64,000 nucleotides of DNA, taken from positions 310,001 to 374,000 of the forward strand of contig CALODV010000008.1 in the NCBI GenBank assembly GCA_942492065.1, read 5' to 3'. The DNA comes from G963665815 sp942492065 (GTDB lineage: Bacteria > Cloacimonadota > Cloacimonadia > Cloacimonadales > JAIOQZ01). The notes under the pieces are model-generated. The model ran no database searches. It was not told the DNA's origin and saw only the letters and a program-made list of their open reading frames with translations. Of this stretch, positions 1 to 8,476 are shown one piece after another (positions within the stretch are counted from its first letter, which is position 1; every line of letters starts with the position of its first letter). The translations under genes were made by a program, and so were the position numbers.

Positions 1-1272
1 ATTGCCAGAGGACACTTCTCCAATCTGTTCGGTTTTACTTTCCTTTTTTTCTCGGTGTTCTGTTTGATTCTGTATGCTAAAATTAAAACCTCCAGAGCAT
101 TGATTCTTAGTTTTGCTTTTTTTGCATTTGTAGAAAGCCTGACTCAGCTTGAGTATCTTTTTTTTTATAGATTGCTTTCCATGCATCCTTTCTTGAATCT
201 TCATCTGAGTATGACATTTACGGATTTACATAATATTGCTGTACTGATTATGGTGAATCAGATTTTTGCTGAAGGAAGAAACAGGTTAATCAAGTATGTA
301 ATTGTCTATCAGGTTCTTCATATTTTATACTTGAATCTTTGGGTGGTCTGGAATCCTGTAGATTTGCCGTATATCGTGCTTATGTTTTCTAACCAGTTTT
401 TAGTAACTTTGTCAGTATTGTTTTTGATCATTGTAAAACGAAAGAAAGTCTATCCTAGCTCAGCTTTCTTCATTGGGCTTGCACATATAATATTGCCAGC
501 GTTAGTCGTATTTATCGAGAAACCGGGCTATGATGACGTTTTTAGAATGCTTTATCTGTTAGTTTCATCTACAATTATATTCCTGTTTATCCATGTTATT
601 ATTGAGAAATACAAAAGAGACAGAGAGCTTTTGCAGATCAAAACAATGGACCTTGAAGAAAAGGACAGGCAGTTCCTTATTCTGGAGAGGGACAAGTTAC
701 AGTCTCAGGTTAATTTTCTGAAAACCCAGATGAACCCACATTTCCTGTTTAACTCACTGGCAACTTTAACTTCACTGATTGATGAAGATCAGGAGAAAGC
801 TGTGACTTATGTTGAACAACTATCGATTATATTCCGGTATGTTTTGCAGGCCGCAAAGACTGATCTTGTTACATTGACCAGAGAGCTCGATTTCCTGGAA
901 TCATATGTCTACCTGCTTAGCATAAAATATAATGATAATCTGTCATTGAAAACAGATATTGAACCAAGTTATCGAAGCTATAGGGTTCCGCCTTTAACAC
1001 TGCAATTACTTGTGGAGAATGCCGTAAAGCATAATATCATAGAGAGTTCTTCTCCTATGGAAATTCACATATTTATTGATGAAGATAACATGATAAATGT
1101 TATGCATAAACTTAATTCACCCAAGAAAGTAGATTTCCGGAGAATGAAAAACTCTACCGGTATTGGTCTGGATAACCTGAAGAAACTTTACAGCAGTGTC
1201 TCAGATATGGAGCCGGAATACATAAAAACCGAGAAAGAATACATTGTCAGGCTGCCTGTAATAACCGAATAG
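1..1272 (+). CDS. LytS/YehU-type sensor histidine kinase, 5' truncated by window edge
   Basis: Membrane sensor kinase that would phosphorylate the LytTR regulator encoded 12 bases downstream. The frame is open from base 1, and a GTG at 55 is only an internal possibility, so the true start lies outside the window. The visible part has several hydrophobic membrane segments, a charged coiled-coil linker, then the His_kinase domain typical of the LytS family: phospho-acceptor His in MNPHFLFN (codon 739-741), an N-box LVENAVKHN and a G-box GIGLDNL. The family identification is firm. The sensed signal is unknown. Confidence 0.93.
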   Translation: MARGHFSNLFGFTFLFFSVFCLILYAKIKTSRALILSFAFFAFVESLTQLEYLFFYRLLSMHPFLNLHLSMTFTDLHNIAVLIMVNQIFAEGRNRLIKYVIVYQVLHILYLNLWVVWNPVDLPYIVLMFSNQFLVTLSVLFLIIVKRKKVYPSSAFFIGLAHIILPALVVFIEKPGYDDVFRMLYLLVSSTIIFLFIHVIIEKYKRDRELLQIKTMDLEEKDRQFLILERDKLQSQVNFLKTQMNPHFLFNSLATLTSLIDEDQEKAVTYVEQLSIIFRYVLQAAKTDLVTLTRELDFLESYVYLLSIKYNDNLSLKTDIEPSYRSYRVPPLTLQLLVENAVKHNIIESSSPMEIHIFIDEDNMINVMHKLNSPKKVDFRRMKNSTGIGLDNLKKLYSSVSDMEPEYIKTEKEYIVRLPVITE

Positions 1273-1284
1273 AAGGATGACTAA

Positions 1285-2031
1285 ATGAATGTATTGATTT
1301 TTGAAGACGAAAAGTATGTAGCTAAGAGATTGATTAAACAATTGGACAGTATAGATTTTGAGTATAATCTGCTGAAGGTGATAAGCAAGGTTGAAGATGC
1401 TGTGAAGTGGCTGCAGGAAAACCCTATGCCGGATCTTATTTTTGCCGATGTCCAGCTTATTGACGGAACCAGTTTTGATATATTTGAGCAGGTGAAAGTA
1501 ACCAGTTATGTTATTTTCACTACATCCTTTGATGAGTATGCCATTCAGGCGTTTACTGTCAACAGTATTGATTATCTGCTGAAGCCAGTTCTTGAGGACG
1601 AACTGCAGAATGCAGTCAACAAGATGATGAATATGCAGAGAGAAGACAATATGGATGTCCTTCTCAAACAGCTTAAGAGTGATACTGTTAACTATAAAAG
1701 CCGTTTTCTGATTAAGAAAGGCAGGTATTTCGAAGTTATTCCGACAGATGATATTGCCTACTTCTTTCTCGAAGATGGAATGAACTATATAATGACAGCA
1801 AAAGGTAAGAAGCATTCGCTGGACACTACCCTGGAAGATATTGCAGGAGTACTTGATCCGCAAAAATTTTTCCGAATAAACAGGCAGATGATTGTGAATG
1901 TTGAAGCTATCAGAAAGATAAGTTCTTTTTTCAATAGCAGGCTGCTGCTTGTGATTGATCCGCCATATTCAGAGGATGTGATTGTCACCAGATCAAGATC
2001 TACCGAATTCAAAGAATGGCTTGATGGGTAG
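1285..2031 (+). CDS. LytTR-family response regulator
   Basis: DNA-binding response regulator of 248 residues. The receiver domain (about 1-120) has acidic residues E7-D8-E9, phospho-acceptor D55 in FADVQL, and K100 in the YLLKP motif. A LytTR DNA-binding domain occupies about 135-245. It follows the LytS-type kinase with a 12-base gap containing the AAGGATG ribosome site, so the two form one operon and a cognate pair. Target genes cannot be told from the window. Confidence 0.94.
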   Translation: MNVLIFEDEKYVAKRLIKQLDSIDFEYNLLKVISKVEDAVKWLQENPMPDLIFADVQLIDGTSFDIFEQVKVTSYVIFTTSFDEYAIQAFTVNSIDYLLKPVLEDELQNAVNKMMNMQREDNMDVLLKQLKSDTVNYKSRFLIKKGRYFEVIPTDDIAYFFLEDGMNYIMTAKGKKHSLDTTLEDIAGVLDPQKFFRINRQMIVNVEAIRKISSFFNSRLLLVIDPPYSEDVIVTRSRSTEFKEWLDG

Positions 2032-2153
2032 TGTAATGGTTTAGTTTTTCAATTCTGTGGATTAAGCTTGGATTATAACGTAATCGGGGCAGATGCTGTG
2101 AAAATTTTTATTTCATTATCTTGAAATAGAGTAAATTAGTAATCAATTTCATG

Positions 2154-2260
2154 AATGCGAAACGATAATTTTGTAGTCACACTTACACCATGGTAAAATC
2201 CTTACATTATCAGTCCAGAAGAGTTTGATAGAAAAAAAGATAGGGAGTGAAATCAGGAGT
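2154..2260 (+). pseudogene. Decayed 3' tail of a paralogue of the next gene
   Basis: This stretch aligns with the last 35 or so codons of the following gene (2885-2990), roughly 70 percent identical by eye. Shared blocks include GCGAAACGATAAT, AGAAGAGTT(T/C)GATAGAA and TCAGGAGT. In the same reading it carries an internal stop, so it is a dead remnant of a tandem duplication. The ribosome site of the intact gene (TCAGGAGT) lies inside the duplicated end. Confidence 0.75.
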
Positions 2261-2265
2261 AAATT

Positions 2266-2979
2266 ATGAAAGACATATTGCTGCTATTATTAGTCGTTTT
2301 TGCAAGCGCTTTGATCGCTAATGATTTTGAATTATTAGTGGAACTATCTCATGATCTTGACGGAGACGGTAATAAAGAACTACTGGAAATATATAATCAT
2401 GAATATTATCCTGGTGATTTTGAGTTCAAATTTTGCATTGCCGCAGTGAATGATACAATTTCATGGGAAGCTAAGGATTTCTGGAGTGACACTGATATTG
2501 ACGCAATCAAGTCTGACCCTTCAGAACGTGATGAGCTTATTCGGATAATAGAATACAAAAAGGATGAGTTTGCCTTTTATATTAAAGAACATGTTTATGA
2601 TGGCGGGACTTCGCCAATGTTTCTGATTGGCATAAATAAGGATGATAAACCGGAAATTATAATGAATGAGGAGCTTAAAACGGCAAGAGATATTGATTTT
2701 AACGGAGATGGAACTAAGGAGATAGTTGGAGTCAGATGGTGGAGACAGCAAATAGATGAAAGCGACATTTATCAGCAGTATTGTCCATCTTTTGTTTACT
2801 CTATGAAAAATGGGAATTATGCTTTTGATTCGGAACTCACAAAGAAGTATAACATAGACAATGGTGGTGTCTGGTGTGGGGAAGAGCGAAACGATAATAT
2901 AATTGTCGTACGTAAACCGGGAGAAAAGCCGTACGTTATAAGTTCAGAAGAGTTCGATAGAATAAGGGGGCTGGAGTAA
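2266..2979 (+). CDS. Secreted protein with DxDGDG calcium-binding-like repeats
   Basis: Unrecognised 237-residue protein. It begins with a hydrophobic signal peptide (about 1-18) and is probably periplasmic or exported. Two acidic loops, DLDGDGNKE near 30 and DFNGDGTKE near 145, resemble the calcium-binding loops of VCBS/FG-GAP repeats. Cysteines at about 55, 169 and 204 could form a disulfide. Ribosome site TCAGGAGT precedes the ATG. It stands alone behind the remains of an upstream paralogue, which suggests a locus prone to tandem duplication. No function is proposed. Confidence 0.75.
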   Translation: MKDILLLLLVVFASALIANDFELLVELSHDLDGDGNKELLEIYNHEYYPGDFEFKFCIAAVNDTISWEAKDFWSDTDIDAIKSDPSERDELIRIIEYKKDEFAFYIKEHVYDGGTSPMFLIGINKDDKPEIIMNEELKTARDIDFNGDGTKEIVGVRWWRQQIDESDIYQQYCPSFVYSMKNGNYAFDSELTKKYNIDNGGVWCGEERNDNIIVVRKPGEKPYVISSEEFDRIRGLE

Positions 2980-3130
2980 ATTCAGGAGTTAACAATAAAA
3001 AAACATGATATTAAATGGATTGATCTCCGGGGGTAATCGTTACAGCAAGTGTGATAGGGATGGTTATTATTAACCCAATCAAGAAAAGAAGATTACTCAG
3101 TTGGTTCTGATAAAAACTTCTTTGATTCAT

Positions 3131-3159
3131 TTGACAAAACTCTGAATATCTCTCAGTAT
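3131..3159 (+). promoter_or_regulatory. Promoter for the FMN reductase gene
   Basis: TTGACA, 17-base spacer, CAGTAT: a good sigma70-type promoter about 50 bases before the start codon at 3208. Confidence 0.55.
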
Positions 3160-3207
3160 TCCACCTGAAAATATGTTAACTAACTAATCTAATACCGGAG
3201 TAAAACT

Positions 3208-3771
3208 ATGAAAATACTGGCTATAAATGGAAGTCCGAACCCCAAAGGAAACACCCACAATATCGCAAAAGCGATAATGAGAGGAGCAGAAAAGAATAAC
3301 CATACCTGCAGAGAGATGCAGCTATATGGCATGGATATTAAAAATTGTGTTGCCTGCTCAAACTCTAATGAAGTGCATCTGGAAAAAGACTGTATCTTTG
3401 ACGACGATTTCAAAAATACACTTTTGCCTGCAATTCGAGAGGCTGATCTTGTAATATTTTCTTCACCGGTTTATATGGGACAGGTAACAGGTAAATTTAA
3501 AACTATGCTGGATCGATTCTATACATTTGTCATGAAAGATTTCAGCATGAGAGATTTACCGGGCAAGAAATTCATTTCAATCGTTACATCAGGTGCCCCT
3601 ACAGGTGCATTCAAAGATGTTTCTGACTATCTGGAAAAATGGCTTGGAAATCAATTCTTCGGGATGGAAAAAGTAGAAGTAATCCACGAAGGAGACTTTA
3701 CCGGCATGAGCGGTAAATGTGATAAACCTGAGCTGCTGAAAAAATACGAAGATTTTGGAGCAACGCTTTAA
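3208..3771 (+). CDS. NADPH-dependent FMN reductase / flavodoxin-fold oxidoreductase
   Basis: Flavoprotein of 187 residues, likely a cytoplasmic flavin-dependent reductase of the NADPH-dependent FMN reductase / iron-sulfur flavoprotein superfamily. The FMN phosphate loop GSPNPKGNT is at residues 8-16, and SSPVYMGQVTGKFK follows the third strand as usual. Cysteines near 47, 50 and 62 lie where family members carry either redox cysteines or a cluster motif, but the full compact CxxCxxC motif is absent. It is a single gene with its own promoter and a shared terminator. Its substrate is unknown. Confidence 0.85.
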   Translation: MKILAINGSPNPKGNTHNIAKAIMRGAEKNNHTCREMQLYGMDIKNCVACSNSNEVHLEKDCIFDDDFKNTLLPAIREADLVIFSSPVYMGQVTGKFKTMLDRFYTFVMKDFSMRDLPGKKFISIVTSGAPTGAFKDVSDYLEKWLGNQFFGMEKVEVIHEGDFTGMSGKCDKPELLKKYEDFGATL

Positions 3772-3788
3772 CTGTAGACTATATACTG

Positions 3789-3825
3789 AAAAAGCAGGAA
3801 TCAAAATGACTCCTGCTTTTCTTTT
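3789..3825. terminator. Bidirectional terminator between convergent genes
   Basis: AAAAGCAGGA and TCCTGCTTTT pair around a short loop, with T-runs on both strands. It serves the FMN reductase (plus) and the GDP-fucose operon (minus). Confidence 0.8.
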
Positions 3826-3838
3826 AAAACATTAAAAT

Positions 3839-5008
3839 TTAGTCGAATAGCGCTTTTAGTTTCTCGAAATACGCCTTATAATTATAAACTTCCATACCCA
3901 TACGGTAGGCATTTTCACTTATCTTTTCCACAAGCTCAGGATTGTCCACTGCCTGCTGCAGTTTCTCCGCAAACATTTCAACATCATATTTTTCAGCCAG
4001 CAGTGCAGTTTCACCATCTTTGAACTGGAGTTTAACTTCGCCTTCGTTTGTAGAGATTATTGCTCTGCCTGAAGCTACATACTCACTGATTTTGTGCGGG
4101 TATCTGGCAATATCCTTGATAGTGTGCCTGATAGGGATAAGCATGGCATAAGAGTTCACATATTTGCTGACAAGCTCATCGTATGGAATATCATAAAAAT
4201 GTTTGATCAGGTTTTTTTTGGGATGGCTGTTGATTCTGTTCTGCAGCTTTTCGATCAGTTTTTTAGACCCGCCGCATATCAGATGAAGCTCAGTGGAGTC
4301 GTTGTTGACTTTCTCAAACGCATTCAGAATAAAGTCCAGTAACTCCCAGTAGGCAATTGATCCGCAAAACAGAAAATAATTTGTATCTGCAGTTCTGGAG
4401 AACTTTTTGAAGATCTCGAAATCGCAGATTGGTGGTAATTTAAGATATTCACTCTGAGGTGAATTCTCTTTAATGACATCGATGAGAAAATCACTGATAG
4501 GCATGACTTTATCTACAAGTTTGAATGCATTTTTGAGAAACAGTTTCAGTTTAAACTTATCGAGAGCAGTATCATTCTTATTGCTGCTGTCTGACCTGTA
4601 TTCAACGTAATTAAGTACAGATTTTGCTTTAAGAAATCTGAGGATACTGGTGTAGAACCAGACAAAGCCGATACTCTTTGTTGAAAGAATTGCCCCGTCC
4701 AGTTTTCCCTGCTTCTTGAGCTTGAAGAGGTAACTTACTTCTCCGATAATCCCTTTTATGGAATCAAGGTAATTGTTGATTTTTCCGGGAGGTCTGACAG
4801 ACGTTCCGGTCGTATATATATAGTCAATTCCTTCGAAACTACCTGCTGCAGGAATCCTGTCAGAGTTTCTCAGGACAGATTTTCTGTTAATCACTTTTAC
4901 TTTGCAGCCGGCATGCATTAATGATTTCGAAACCATTATCAATTTCTGTACTTCAGCATAACCTTTCGGGAATCCGCTGTAGCCCAGATAAACTATGTGT
5001 TTATTCAT
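3839..5008 (-). CDS. Glycosyltransferase, GT4-like (GT-B fold)
   Basis: Putative cytoplasmic sugar transferase of 389 residues. It starts with a Rossmann-like strand (HIVYLGYSGFPKG), and the C-terminal half has the GT-B pattern of group 1 enzymes: YFLFCGSIAYWELLDFIL, then PHKISEYVASGRAIISTNEGE, where the Glu of the E-x7-E-like motif would contact the nucleotide sugar. It is the last gene of the gmd-fcl operon, 6 bases after fcl, so transfer of fucose or a related GDP-sugar onto a surface glycan is a reasonable inference. Donor and acceptor are not proven. Confidence 0.82.
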   Translation of the reverse strand: MNKHIVYLGYSGFPKGYAEVQKLIMVSKSLMHAGCKVKVINRKSVLRNSDRIPAAGSFEGIDYIYTTGTSVRPPGKINNYLDSIKGIIGEVSYLFKLKKQGKLDGAILSTKSIGFVWFYTSILRFLKAKSVLNYVEYRSDSSNKNDTALDKFKLKLFLKNAFKLVDKVMPISDFLIDVIKENSPQSEYLKLPPICDFEIFKKFSRTADTNYFLFCGSIAYWELLDFILNAFEKVNNDSTELHLICGGSKKLIEKLQNRINSHPKKNLIKHFYDIPYDELVSKYVNSYAMLIPIRHTIKDIARYPHKISEYVASGRAIISTNEGEVKLQFKDGETALLAEKYDVEMFAEKLQQAVDNPELVEKISENAYRMGMEVYNYKAYFEKLKALFD

Positions 5009-5014
5009 AAATTC

Positions 5015-6076
5015 TCACTGATTGTTCAGATATGCTGAAAAGCTTAATCCTATACCTTCTCTCAGGGAAACACGCTCTTTCCAGCCTGCTTCATTGATCT
5101 TGGTAACATCAAGAAGCTTTCTCGGAGTTCCGTCAGGCTTGTCACTATCCCATGAGATAATACCTTTGTAGCCGACAACATCAGCAACAAGTTCAGCAAG
5201 CTCTTTGATAGTCAGGTCTTTACCTGTACCAACGTTAAGATGTGAATCAGCAGAGTAGTTTTCTACCATATATACTAATGCTTCTGCAAGATCATCCACG
5301 TAGAGGAATTCACGCATTGGCTTTCCGGTTCCCCACAAGTGAAGTTCCAGTTCGTTCTCGTATTTAAGTCCGTATTTTTCGAGCATTTTCACGAGTTCTT
5401 CATCTGTGAATTCTGATGCTTTTTTACCATTCATCTGAGGAATTGGTAAGTGATCCAGATCTTTTCTGACAGCAGCATAATCATTTTCTGAGATAGCTTT
5501 TGCCAGATGCATTTTGCGAATCATAGCAGGAAGCACATGAGATGTTTCGAGATTGAAGTTATCATGAGGTCCGTACAGGTTTGTTGGCATTGCAGAGATA
5601 AAATCATCTCCGTATTGTCGTCTATAATACTGGCACATTTTCAGACCACTGATTTTTGCCAGAGCATAAGCTTCGTTAGTAGGTTCCAGACTTCCGGTTA
5701 AGAGGTATTCTTCCTTTATAGGCTGGTCGCATAATTTCGGATAAATGCATGAACTGCCTAAAAACAGCAGTTTTTTGACTCCGTGTTTATGAGCTGCATG
5801 AATAACATTACATTCTATCATCAGGTTGTCATAAATAAATTCAGCAGGATAAGTATTATTTGCCAGAATTCCACCAACTTTGGCAGCAGCGAGAATTACA
5901 AATTCAGGCTTTTCTGTTGCGAAGAATTTTTCAACCTGACATTGATCTCTCAGATCCCACTCAGGATATTCTGTGAAAACGAGATTATTGTAGCCTTTTG
6001 AGTTGAGACATCTGCATATAGCTGATCCAACCAGTCCGGTATTTCCTGCTACATATATTTTACTGTTCTTATCCAT
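5015..6076 (-). CDS. fcl: GDP-L-fucose synthase
   Basis: Epimerase-reductase that turns GDP-4-keto-6-deoxymannose into GDP-L-fucose. Extended SDR fold: GNTGLVGSAICR near the N-terminus binds NADP, GSSCIYP holds the active-site Ser, and a YALAKISG motif holds the catalytic Tyr and Lys. About 353 residues, slightly longer than the typical 310-330 because of an insert near 185-230. The ATG at 6076 is preferred over one six bases earlier because AGGGG then sits at normal distance. It begins 9 bases after gmd and provides the second step of the same pathway. Confidence 0.94.
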   Translation of the reverse strand: MDKNSKIYVAGNTGLVGSAICRCLNSKGYNNLVFTEYPEWDLRDQCQVEKFFATEKPEFVILAAAKVGGILANNTYPAEFIYDNLMIECNVIHAAHKHGVKKLLFLGSSCIYPKLCDQPIKEEYLLTGSLEPTNEAYALAKISGLKMCQYYRRQYGDDFISAMPTNLYGPHDNFNLETSHVLPAMIRKMHLAKAISENDYAAVRKDLDHLPIPQMNGKKASEFTDEELVKMLEKYGLKYENELELHLWGTGKPMREFLYVDDLAEALVYMVENYSADSHLNVGTGKDLTIKELAELVADVVGYKGIISWDSDKPDGTPRKLLDVTKINEAGWKERVSLREGIGLSFSAYLNNQ

Positions 6077-6085
6077 AATCATCCC

Positions 6086-7129
6086 CTATAGGTTGTGTTG
6101 TGCTTTTAATTCCTGATAATCAGCTTTGACCATAAGACTGATTAATTCCTCAAGTGTTGTTTTCGGAGTCCAGCCAAGTTCTTTTTTAGCCTTTGAGCAG
6201 TCCCCCACAAGTAATTCCACTTCTGTGGGACGGAAGTATTTCGGGTCAACTTCAATCAGTACTTTACCTGTTTCCGCATCAATACCTTTTTCATTAACAC
6301 CTTCACCATCCCATCTTAGTGTAATTCCGAGCTCGTTGAAGGAATGCTGACAGAATTCTCGAACTGTTCTGGTATCACCGGTAGCAATAACGAAATCCTC
6401 AGGTGTTTCCTGCTGGAGCATTAACCACATAGCTTCTACGTATTCTTTAGCATAGCCCCAGTCTCTTTTGGCATTGAGGTTACCGAGATAAAGTTTTTCC
6501 TGCAGACCTAGTTTTATACTGGCTGCAGCTCTGGTGATTTTTCTGGTAACGAATGTTTTTCCTCTTCTTGGTGATTCATGATTAAACAGAATTCCGTTGC
6601 AGGCATATAGATTGTATGCTTCTCTGTAGTTTTTCACTATCCAGTAAGCGTATAATTTGGCGACTGCGTATGGTGATCTTGGATAGAACGGAGTTGTTTC
6701 TTTCTGCGGAATCTCTTGAACCTTTCCATAGAGTTCACTTGTAGAAGCCTGATAAAACCGAGTCTTGATTTTTGTTTCTTTTATGGCATCGAGGAATCTG
6801 AGAACTCCAATTCCATCAACTTCAGCAGTATATTCAGGGACATCAAATGAAACCTGAACATGAGATTGAGCACCGAGATTATATATCTCATCCGGGCGAA
6901 TTTTCTCGAGAAGTCTGTTAAGATTACTGCTGTCTGTCAAATCACCGTAGTGTAAAAACATTTTGGTATTTGGTTTGTGAGGATCTTTATATAAATGATC
7001 AATTCTTTGAGTATTAAATGATGAAGCTCTTCTGATAATACCGTGAACTTCATAACCTTTATCCAATAATAATTCAACAAGATAAGAACCATCTTGTCCT
7101 GTAATTCCAGAAATAAGCGCTTTTTTCAT
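6086..7129 (-). CDS. gmd: GDP-mannose 4,6-dehydratase
   Basis: First step of GDP-fucose synthesis: GDP-D-mannose to GDP-4-keto-6-deoxymannose, NADP-dependent. The protein has 347 residues, the normal family length. It shows GITGQDGSYLVELLL (nucleotide binding), the QASTSELYGKVQEIPQ segment with active-site Thr/Ser-Glu, YAVAKLYAYW with the catalytic Tyr-Lys pair, and the conserved FNHESPRRG. It heads a three-gene minus-strand operon with fcl and a glycosyltransferase. Confidence 0.97.
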   Translation of the reverse strand: MKKALISGITGQDGSYLVELLLDKGYEVHGIIRRASSFNTQRIDHLYKDPHKPNTKMFLHYGDLTDSSNLNRLLEKIRPDEIYNLGAQSHVQVSFDVPEYTAEVDGIGVLRFLDAIKETKIKTRFYQASTSELYGKVQEIPQKETTPFYPRSPYAVAKLYAYWIVKNYREAYNLYACNGILFNHESPRRGKTFVTRKITRAAASIKLGLQEKLYLGNLNAKRDWGYAKEYVEAMWLMLQQETPEDFVIATGDTRTVREFCQHSFNELGITLRWDGEGVNEKGIDAETGKVLIEVDPKYFRPTEVELLVGDCSKAKKELGWTPKTTLEELISLMVKADYQELKAQHNL

Positions 7130-7489
7130 AACATTTCCATAATTGTTTATTTTGTTTATTTTTTGAAAGAAAAAATACTTTCACTGTATTAACAGTGTAT
7201 GAGACACAAAATAAGTATATAATCCATTTGTCCAGCAATTTTATATTTAATGCACAAGCGATAATTCAAGAGTGGTTCACAGATAACGTCAATGAAGTGT
7301 ATACTTTTACAACTGCTGCGTAGTTTAATAATTTCTGTTGATTAAGAAAATAGGACTTTTCCTGTAGGATTGAAGAACTGTTACTATGCGAATCAGAGTT
7401 AATTAAAAAATCTGTTAAAGTTGAGAGCAGGGGAGACCGATAATAGATTAGTTCTTTGAAACATTCGTGATTCTGACAAAGGAGGATGG
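7130..7489. other. Intergenic region between divergent gmd operon and small gene
   Basis: AT-rich region holding the gmd promoter on the minus strand. An inverted repeat CACTG-TATTAA-CAGTG lies at about 7181-7196 and could be an operator. No credible gene was found. Confidence 0.4.
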
Positions 7490-7957
7490 ATGACAATCCA
7501 AAGAGAGTTAAGCTTTTTAAAAGGCTTGGCGACTCATTCTTCTGCTCTTCAGAAGAGTTCCACCCCAGGAATAAGGAGCGTCTCATCGATCAAACACAAG
7601 CAGAAGAAACAAGCCGAAAATGATCGGCGAGATGAGCAAGACAGGGATGTCAGAAGCACGGAATTCAATGGTACGGAGTCAGCTTTTTTAAATAATGATT
7701 CGATGCCATTGGAAGGAGCCTCTAAGGAATTGACAGATTACTCCGAAGAGGATAAAAGTCCGACAATGGAAATTTTAAAGGCTGAGGGTCCCCAGCACGC
7801 ACACCGACCCTCTGTTCCTTTAAACAGAAGAAGCAGATTTGAAAAGATAACAGCTCCTGTATCAGAACCTGGAAATCCGGAAAGTGCAATCAGAAAGTTT
7901 AAAGCTACTGATGAACCTGACCATGCCAAGGATAATCAGGTTGATATCACTATTTAA
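7490..7957 (+). CDS. Hypothetical disordered, charged protein
   Basis: 155 residues, almost entirely hydrophilic and rich in Ser, Glu, Lys, Asp and Pro, with no signal peptide, membrane segment or recognisable domain. It is probably intrinsically disordered. Support for a real gene is a strong ribosome site (AAAGGAGGA, close to the ATG) and a proper terminator directly at its stop codon. Not recognised. The lack of a fold signature leaves some doubt that it is translated. Confidence 0.55.
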   Translation: MTIQRELSFLKGLATHSSALQKSSTPGIRSVSSIKHKQKKQAENDRRDEQDRDVRSTEFNGTESAFLNNDSMPLEGASKELTDYSEEDKSPTMEILKAEGPQHAHRPSVPLNRRSRFEKITAPVSEPGNPESAIRKFKATDEPDHAKDNQVDITI

Positions 7958-7985
7958 AAAAGCCATGTCTCATGGCTTTTTTTTA
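7956..7985 (+). terminator. Rho-independent terminator
   Basis: AAAAAGCCATG and CATGGCTTTTTTTT pair around a short loop, immediately after the stop codon. Confidence 0.8.
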
Positions 7986-8036
7986 TGCTGATAAAAGGCT
8001 GCCATATTTGACAGCCTTATATTCAGATTAAAATAT

Positions 8037-8330
8037 TCAGTTTTTTCTCGAAATGTAAGAAATTGCACTACCTACCGTAGTAATCATAGTTGCATCCTCA
8101 TCCGGAATCTCAATATCGAAAATAGTTTCCAGATTATCCATTATTTGCCTTACTTCTGTCCAGCTTGCTCCAAGATCAGTATAATAATTCTGAGAGGGAG
8201 TAATCCTATTCTGCTCAATATTCAGCACTATTGAAGTCTGCTTAATCACAATGTACTCAACATCTACGGCAGTTAAAGAACTCAAAACTAGAACAGCAAA
8301 GATTATAACCATGAGTAATTTCGTCTTCAT
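8037..8330 (-). CDS. Exported acyl-carrier-protein-like protein lacking the phosphopantetheine serine
   Basis: 97 residues. The ATG at 8330 is chosen because AAGGAG lies six bases upstream; it gives a clean signal peptide (about 1-21, ending LSSLTAV). The mature part matches acyl carrier proteins along its length: a first helix, then YTDLGAS, then LETIFDIEIPDED and TTVGSAISYI. A gapless alignment with E. coli ACP puts Trp at the DSL serine (DSL becomes SWT), so a prosthetic group could not attach in the usual way. Export is also unusual for an ACP. It is divergent from the TPR kinase gene. Function unknown. Confidence 0.75.
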   Translation of the reverse strand: MKTKLLMVIIFAVLVLSSLTAVDVEYIVIKQTSIVLNIEQNRITPSQNYYTDLGASWTEVRQIMDNLETIFDIEIPDEDATMITTVGSAISYISRKN

Positions 8331-8476
8331 AAACATCTCCTTGCTTCGTTGTAATAACTCAATAACTATATTTCCACTTGTCAATTTTTTTAATCTCTCC
8401 CGCTTCGAAAAAATGATTTAAGCTTAAGAAATTATTTTTCTTGTTAAGAAAATAATATTTTTTCAACATTGTCTTT

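Noticed and set aside
1201..1863. 220-codon open frame antisense to the LytTR regulator
   Set aside because: Shadow of a certain gene; its residues mirror the other strand and no ribosome site is present.
2032..2153. Remnant extending further upstream of 2154
   Set aside because: No convincing alignment with the body of the 2266 gene could be made by eye.
7266..7586. 106-codon open frame on the minus strand
   Set aside because: No ribosome site, overlaps the start of a better-supported plus-strand gene, composition unlike the neighbours.
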